From positions 186,001 through 250,000 of the forward strand of contig JADANN010000057.1 in NCBI GenBank assembly GCA_018806985.1: DNA of 64,000 nucleotides. The letters run 5' to 3'. Under the pieces are notes generated by a model. It searched no databases, was not told the DNA's origin, and worked only from the letters and a program-made list of their open reading frames with translations. The stretch is from Angiostrongylus vasorum. Taxonomy: Eukaryota; Nematoda; Chromadorea; Rhabditida; Metastrongylidae. The position numbers and the translations under genes are program-made. Positions 58,989-64,000 of the stretch are shown piece after piece; the stretch's first letter is position 1, and every line of letters begins with the position of its first letter.

Positions 58989-59670
58989 CATCTATATTGA
59001 ATATTATTTTATGCCCAGCTGTGGAACGGATATATATACATATACCCTACATTTGTGTATATTCATATATATTCATCTTATCAATTAGGAGATGTTATGT
59101 AGGCCAGTTATTGTCTCTTTTTTTCTTTAAAAAATATTCTAAAATGAAAGTAATCAAAAGTAAAGAGAATAAGGAACGGCAAGAATGAGTATCTTTAAAA
59201 GCAAAAATTTAGGAACGTTTACGCTGGAATAGTGGAAATTTCTTGCCAAATTCTCTCTAAGCTTGATTAACGGCTGTGAACCACTAAAATGAAAAAAATC
59301 AGGTGAGAGATACTCGTTGAAAGAATAAAGCGATTCTCAAAGAGAAACGAGTGGTTTCGTATTCGCAACAAAACTTACATTCTTAACAAGTTAATGCAAA
59401 GCTAAAAGATCATGCAAACAGCTCCTCAGTAACGTAATGATTATGGCAATATTGGTAAAGTGAGTAAACTAATCGTCTTCATCAGGGCTTAATATTTCTT
59501 TTTAAAAATTGATAGCGGTCCATCGTCCACTTGTGGAACGGTACATCCTCGGAAATGATTAATTTGATGAGTAACATTTCGTGTTTAATAATAATGAAGA
59601 AAAAGAACGTTGCAGTAATCCCTTAACCGACCTTCTATTAACTTGGATATTGATTGATAAGTCACTGTTT
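58989..59670. other. Unassigned sequence
   Basis: No supported gene or repeat. Confidence 0.4.
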
Positions 59671-59672
59671 TT

Positions 59673-59995
59673 CTTCGTTGACCAAACACCAGGTTGGTAA
59701 TGTAGCATCTATTGGGACGCAATAGCTGACGTTTCGCTGGTTTCGCCTTCTTCAGAATCTGGAAAGGTCTAACTGTTATGCAATCTACTAGCAAAACACT
59801 TTCAGAACCCAAGCAGAAAAATTTTGTTCGCATTGGAAAAGCTTACGTTTTATCTGCTGAGGTTATGAAAGTGTTTGCCTGAGTAGCATGTCGATCTGAC
59901 CTTTCCATGCTCTGAAGGAGGCTAAACCGCCGAAACATCAGTTATTGTGTGCTTATAAATGCTGCAATATCAACTTCATATTTGTTCACTGAAGA
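59673..59995. mobile_element. Fold-back (MITE-like) element with imperfect long inverted repeats
   Basis: The left arm (about 59673-59778, containing GCTGACGTTTCG and TCGCCTTCTTCAGA) pairs with the reverse complement of the right arm (about 59890-59995). The arms are roughly 100 bases with many mismatches, and the spacer is about 110 bases. Single arms occur near 22.47 and 40.75 kb. No transposase and no clear target-site duplication, so a non-autonomous DNA element is likely but unproven. Confidence 0.55.
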
Positions 59996-60250
59996 AAAGC
60001 AGTGAAAAAAAACGATGAACTAAAAAACACTCTTTCAGATAAAACCCGTATTCGAAATTGTTCAACACGAAGCTGAATGTCAACCACGGCAATTTTGCAA
60101 TGTATTTTGGCTCTTAGCACCAAAGAATTTCTGCTGTGCTTCTATTTATTTAGAATTAACCATTTTGAGGAATATTCTGTTGATTATTTTTCGCATATAT
60201 AAATATTTACGATTGATGGCGTAATACGTCGTATCGAGACCACGGCAGAC
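59996..60250. other. Unassigned sequence
   Basis: Nothing recognised. Confidence 0.4.
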
Positions 60251-60262
60251 TTACTTGATCTT

Positions 60263-60789
60263 TAATGATGCTGAGATATTTGCAAAACTCCGGACCGCAG
60301 GTGTCTGCGGTGGGGAACGAACGCGCTATTGTCCTTTCCGGGGAGTAGCGCGCTCACCACCACACCATGCGGGTCCTTCGTTTTGCTTGTCTCTCAGCTA
60401 GTTCTATTGATCCTTTGCCATCAGCAATCACCCGTCAGCGGGATTGATCTGGGGGGCCGAAATCGGCAACGAACCCAGTTAATTTGCTTGTGATCACCCG
60501 TCGGCGGGATTGATCTGGGCGGCCCAAATCGGCAACGAACCCAGTTAATTTGCTTGTGATTGCTGATGGCAAAGGATCAATAGAACTAGCTGAGAGACAG
60601 GCGAAACAGAAGGAACCGCATGGTGTGGTGGTGAGCGCGCTACTTCCTGGAAAGGACAATAGCGCGTTCGTTCCCCACCGTAGACACTTGCGGTCCGGAG
60701 TTTTGCAAATATCTCAGCATCATTAAAGTTATATTTGGCAACACATACCCTGCCGCTAAAAAGAGTAGGCAGTAGATAATAAGTCAAAA
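60263..60789. mobile_element. Palindromic tRNA-like retroposon with perfect 12 bp TSD
   Basis: The minus arm (about 60263-60425) and plus arm (about 60560-60789) are nearly perfect reverse complements, joined head to head. Between them is a roughly 69 bp tandem duplication (ATTGATCTGGG...AACGAACCCAGTTAATTTG, twice). TTACTTGATCTT occurs at 60251-60262 and 60790-60801, so the whole palindrome inserted as one unit. The heads hold GGTGTGGTGGTGAGCGCG and CGTTCGTTCCCC, tRNA-like box A and B. Read-through transcription would give a long, almost perfect hairpin. Confidence 0.85.
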
Positions 60790-61110
60790 TTACTTGATCT
60801 TGTCGTATGAAAAAGTTTAGACGTAGCTTACCGATCAAAATGTCGGACTCCTTGTCAGCTTAAAAAAAATTGTATCCATATATGGCTTTTTCAACACTCT
60901 GGAACACCGCCCAGCATATATGACGCGGTAAGCGGGTGGATAGAGGGGCATGAGATCTCCATATTCACGCAATAAAATACTCAAAATATTGTTTCATGCG
61001 ACAAAGACATACCTTCTAGCATATTCGTTTTTACACTTGATTTTCTGGCTGACGGTAATGAACATCAGTGCAATTTGGAGTTTTTTTGAGAACTGCTAGC
61101 TTGATATTTT

Positions 61111-61455
61111 AGCTGCTCATATCTTTTCCAAATCCTGAAAAGGAAACACTTGCACCCTCAATATTCTTGGATCGCCATGAAGCACATGTTTAATAATGCA
61201 TGGTGTCCAACTGCTCAAAAATTCTCCGGCCGACTTTATATTTTCTTAAATTTAAAGTTCTTTATAGATAGCCACCGTAATAAAATTCACATAGAATGGC
61301 CAGCATCTAATCGCTGGCTTATAGACAAATTACCACTTCAGGAGCCGATCGAGCTGATATGTGGTCGTGAATTATTTGACACTTTACTCCGCTCGGTAAT
61401 TCCTACGCTAAGCAAAAATGTTCAGAAACCTTTTCTAGGCATTATAAGTTTTTAG
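61111..61455 (+). CDS. Unrecognised coding-like terminal exon
   Basis: Preceded by GATATTTTAG, the frame runs for about 114 codons (SYLFQILKRKHLHPQYSW, IHIEWPASNRWLIDKLPL, ELICGRELFDTLLRSVIPTL) and ends at TAG. The mix of hydrophobic and charged residues, Trp and Pro placement, and clean acceptor make this the most protein-like unexplained frame in the right third of the window. The entry phase (two bases into a codon) requires an upstream exon that I could not find. It may be the last exon of a gene, a retrogene piece or transposon sequence. Confidence 0.45.
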   Translation, partial: SCSYLFQILKRKHLHPQYSWIAMKHMFNNAWCPTAQKFSGRLYIFLNLKFFIDSHRNKIHIEWPASNRWLIDKLPLQEPIELICGRELFDTLLRSVIPTLSKNVQKPFLGIISF

Positions 61456-61668
61456 AACTTGGCGAAGTCATTTGGCAAAAGCTGATAGCTCTTTTGCTTT
61501 TTTTAAAAATAAAATCTTCTATTCAAAACTATCTACTCAATAATTAAAAATAAATATTTTATGAAATTAAGAAACTAAAAAAGTTCTGAAAACTCATATC
61601 TGCTTGGAAAAAAAATTTTAGTTAAAGTTGAAATTACTGTGGAGAGTGAAGTGCTAAACAATTGACGA

Positions 61669-61926
61669 CCATATATTAGCTCACTCAGCTCCTCAAATAG
61701 TAGCTTTACAAAAGCTCGTAATAGAGTAAATAAATCATCTAAGGAAGACAAAAGTTCTGCTCATTCCACACTTTTCCGTTCTGACGATTTCAACTGTGTA
61801 AGAATGGAGACCTACAAGGCGGACCTGTTCTTTATTCAAGCTAAGCTAGAGCGTAACAAACATGAAAAAAAGAGTATGATAGTAGACAATCGGTCTGAGG
61901 ACCCTTCAAAGAAAGTCTGGGTTTAA
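61669..61926 (+). CDS. Second coding-like frame, possible retroelement remnant
   Basis: An 86-codon frame with no initial ATG, Ser/Lys-rich at first (SSFTKARNRVNKSSKEDK), then CVRMETYKADLFFIQAKLER and a Lys/Asp tail ending SEDPSKKVWV at TAA. A TATTAG acceptor precedes it. The closing SKKVW resembles the DPKKFW-type motif before reverse transcriptase in several LINE families, but this is weak. It could belong with the frame at 61.1-61.5 kb. Confidence 0.35.
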   Translation, partial: PYISSLSSSNSSFTKARNRVNKSSKEDKSSAHSTLFRSDDFNCVRMETYKADLFFIQAKLERNKHEKKSMIVDNRSEDPSKKVWV

Positions 61927-62159
61927 CATCTAAAACTATTCACAACGCTGGATAATTCATAATGACGGAAATCCGATTTGTGGCACAAATCACACGATTC
62001 GGCGACAAGTGTAAAATAACATGCTCAACGACGAGACTGAACACGACGTCACACCCACAATATAAATGCTGATAAAGCGATGGTCGAATTTCTTCAATGC
62101 ATCAGGAAACATCGAATGTACAATGACTTTAACAGTTATTTAACTCTTATTTACTTCTT

Positions 62160-62650
62160 ATTATTTTTTCAATTGGCAGGATATGATATAAAATACAACC
62201 ACAAGAATACAGAGATATGCACAAAACTCAGAACCTCGGATGAGTTCCGAAACAGGGATTACCTCTCTCGGTATCTCACATGTTACCAACTATGCCACCG
62301 AGTCCTTTGCATTGTCTTTTCTTCTTTTTACCATAGCCGCGCTATCAACAATTAAACATCAATGGGAATGATCTGGTGAGCACAAAATAGCATTCTGTTT
62401 CACATTAATTAAGTTCATTGCCAATTTGTGGTCTCCAGGTTTTTCCCGTCGACGAGTGGTTGCTGATAGCACCATTAGGGTAAAAAAATTAGCCAACAAA
62501 AAAAGTAAAGCAAGGGCCTCCGTTGGTTTTGTGGATAGCACGTTAGTTCTCTGAAAAGGCATCCTCGGGTTCGACGCTGACCTGGGGTTCCGAGTTTTGC
62601 AAATACCTCAGCATCATTATTGAACCATTTGCGAAATGCCGTAAAGAGTT
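62160..62650. mobile_element. Diverged palindromic tRNA-like retroposon
   Basis: The left arm (about 62170-62320) matches the minus-oriented tail and body (AACTCAGAACCTCGGATGAG). The right arm (about 62470-62640) has a tRNA-like head (CCTCCGTTGGTTTTGTGGAT, then GGGTTCGACGC as box B) followed by GAGTTTTGCAAATACCTCAG. The arrangement is the same as at 60.3 and 54.6 kb, but older. Confidence 0.6.
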
Positions 62651-63215
62651 CCCTTTTGATTCCTAGATTTCAAGACCATTTAATACTAATTCCTAAAATA
62701 TTTAAAAGATTTTCCTTTCATCTATAACAGACAAATGGTGAAGTTGTGAAAGGCAAACAGAGGCTGAGCATTCACCGGTAGGACATGAAGTTTTCGCCGT
62801 TTAAACGACCTTGTTTGCTCTATTTTAAAGCACTTTTATGCGATTGCCGTATAAATCGCCTGATAAACGATTCCAGGTTTCATTTTTCACAAAAAAAGTT
62901 CGTAAATCTCTTCCCGTGAAGTGATGAAAAAACTTGGCGACCGTGGCACAGGGTTCGACTAAGAATCATGTTTGCAATAGTCACACCTTAAAACACTGCG
63001 CAACATTTCCTCTTGGCGATCTACTTTGAATCAAATATGACTTTGATTATCTGGATTTTGAGCGGGTGCATCAAATTTTTTAAGAAAGGGTAACAACTCC
63101 GATCAAAAAAAATTTAAGCCTTTCATTATAAGAACTTTATTGCGGGCAGAGATCAAAAACGATGGTAGATTTGATAAAGGATGAAAATGAAACTATCCTC
63201 CCGTTTTTTTATCTG
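62651..63215. other. Unassigned sequence
   Basis: Nothing recognised. Confidence 0.4.
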
Positions 63216-63217
63216 CG

Positions 63218-63485
63218 TACCGCGTTGATCAATCCCTGAGGGATAAGACACGCATTAGACATCATTAAGCATCGTTTGAACTCACTGAATGGATATCTGG
63301 CTTATACACTGACTCGTGGTCGCCTACTGATGTATCAAATCAGTACTGCTATCCTTACTGATAAGTGTGGTACAACGCTTGTTGAATATGGAGGAGCGAA
63401 AAGCTTGTTGAAGCCTGAGGCATGGGAACGAACGAACGACTACGTGTGTATTGTAGGGTACCTCTAACCAACGACTACTCGCCCC
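63218..63485 (-). mobile_element. tRNA-derived SINE (family A)
   Basis: The tail GCGTTGATCAATCCCTGAGG is at left; the head with GTGTGTATTGTAGGGTACCT and CTAACCAACGACTACTCG is at right. Diverged, but recognisable over its full length. Confidence 0.75.
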
Positions 63486-64000
63486 TATTCTTCCAGTGTA
63501 GTCTTGAAATAGGAACACGTTAACACATGCAGTTTTGAAATCAGCCGTTATTCTAATGAACGACAAACTAAAGATCATACAAGACGTTAAAAATCTTGAA
63601 TCTCAGAAATCAAGAGCAGTTGTAATCATGAAAGGTGCACTTAATACAAAAAATGTTTTGGAAGTCTTCTTTTGAGCCCCAGATTGCTTTTGATTTCCCA
63701 GCACTAAAAAAACCCTTCCTTCTCCAACCAAGACTTGAAAATGAGATCCTGAAACACATTTCTAATTGATCTCATGAAATCCAAGGTCAACAAGAGGTTT
63801 CAAATTATTCATGACATTTTTGAAATAGTTTCTCATCGATGTAACAGTAAACGACAACTCTCTTGGTTTTATCTAGTAGTGTACTTATAAACCCAAACAT
63901 CCAAGTTATGTTAACAGAAGAATGCTAAGGAAGAGTATGTAGATACGGATTTCGAAAGCTAACAAGGTCCACGTAATCGAAAACACAGTGCTATAGTTTT
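63486..64000. other. Unassigned sequence to the window edge
   Basis: Nothing recognised. Confidence 0.4.

Noticed and set aside
62080..62355. 91-codon frame in the right part of the window
   Set aside because: Runs through an arm of the palindromic tRNA-like repeat; the frame is a by-product.
1..64000. CRISPR arrays, bacterial operons, rRNA genes, insertion sequences
   Set aside because: None seen; intron structure and repeat content are those of a nematode nuclear genome.

Overview
The window looks like nuclear DNA of a parasitic strongylid (clade V) nematode, probably hookworm-like. It is AT-rich. Its introns are bounded by GT donors and short TTTCAG/TTTTAG acceptors, its one recognisable gene is a nematode-type troponin T, and it is littered with RTE-type non-LTR retrotransposon remnants of the kind common in hookworm genomes. 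The species call is inference; no ribosomal or mitochondrial marker is present.

Layout. 1-9.3 kb: no confident gene; a GC-rich patch, a TG-rich microsatellite, a 3' piece of an RTE element, then one copy of a roughly 2 kb unit repeated in inverted orientation at 29.8-31.8 kb. 9.3-15.6 kb: a plus-strand gene of at least twelve short exons, nearly all phase 0, encoding a Lys/Glu-rich, probably coiled-coil protein that I do not recognise. Further coding-like exons follow up to 19.03 kb. 19-47.9 kb: mostly non-coding and repetitive, including a longer but broken RTE copy at 32.8-35.5 kb. 47.9-54.5 kb: a troponin T gene whose second exon is part of a 2.5 kb open frame. 54.5-64 kb: repeats, a second broken RTE copy set in a TA microsatellite, and two unrecognised coding-like frames near 61-62 kb.

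Two points stand out. First, the troponin T start exon (MSDEEEQ) ends in TAG, whose G is also the first base of a GT donor. The same frame then reopens for about 830 codons and runs into the normal acidic N-terminal segment of troponin T. Splicing would therefore decide between a short peptide, a normal troponin T and a giant one. Second, a tRNA-like repeat occurs as head-to-head palindromic units at several loci. Two of these units lie inside a single pair of perfect 11-12 bp target-site duplications, and one has a matching empty site in the inverted paralogous copy, so the palindrome itself appears to be the mobile unit.

A separate tRNA-derived SINE family (at least twelve copies here) has recognisable box A and box B sequences; one copy sits in a troponin T intron with a perfect 12 bp target-site duplication. 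All exon coordinates were read by eye from splice signals and reading phase; no alignment or transcript data were available.
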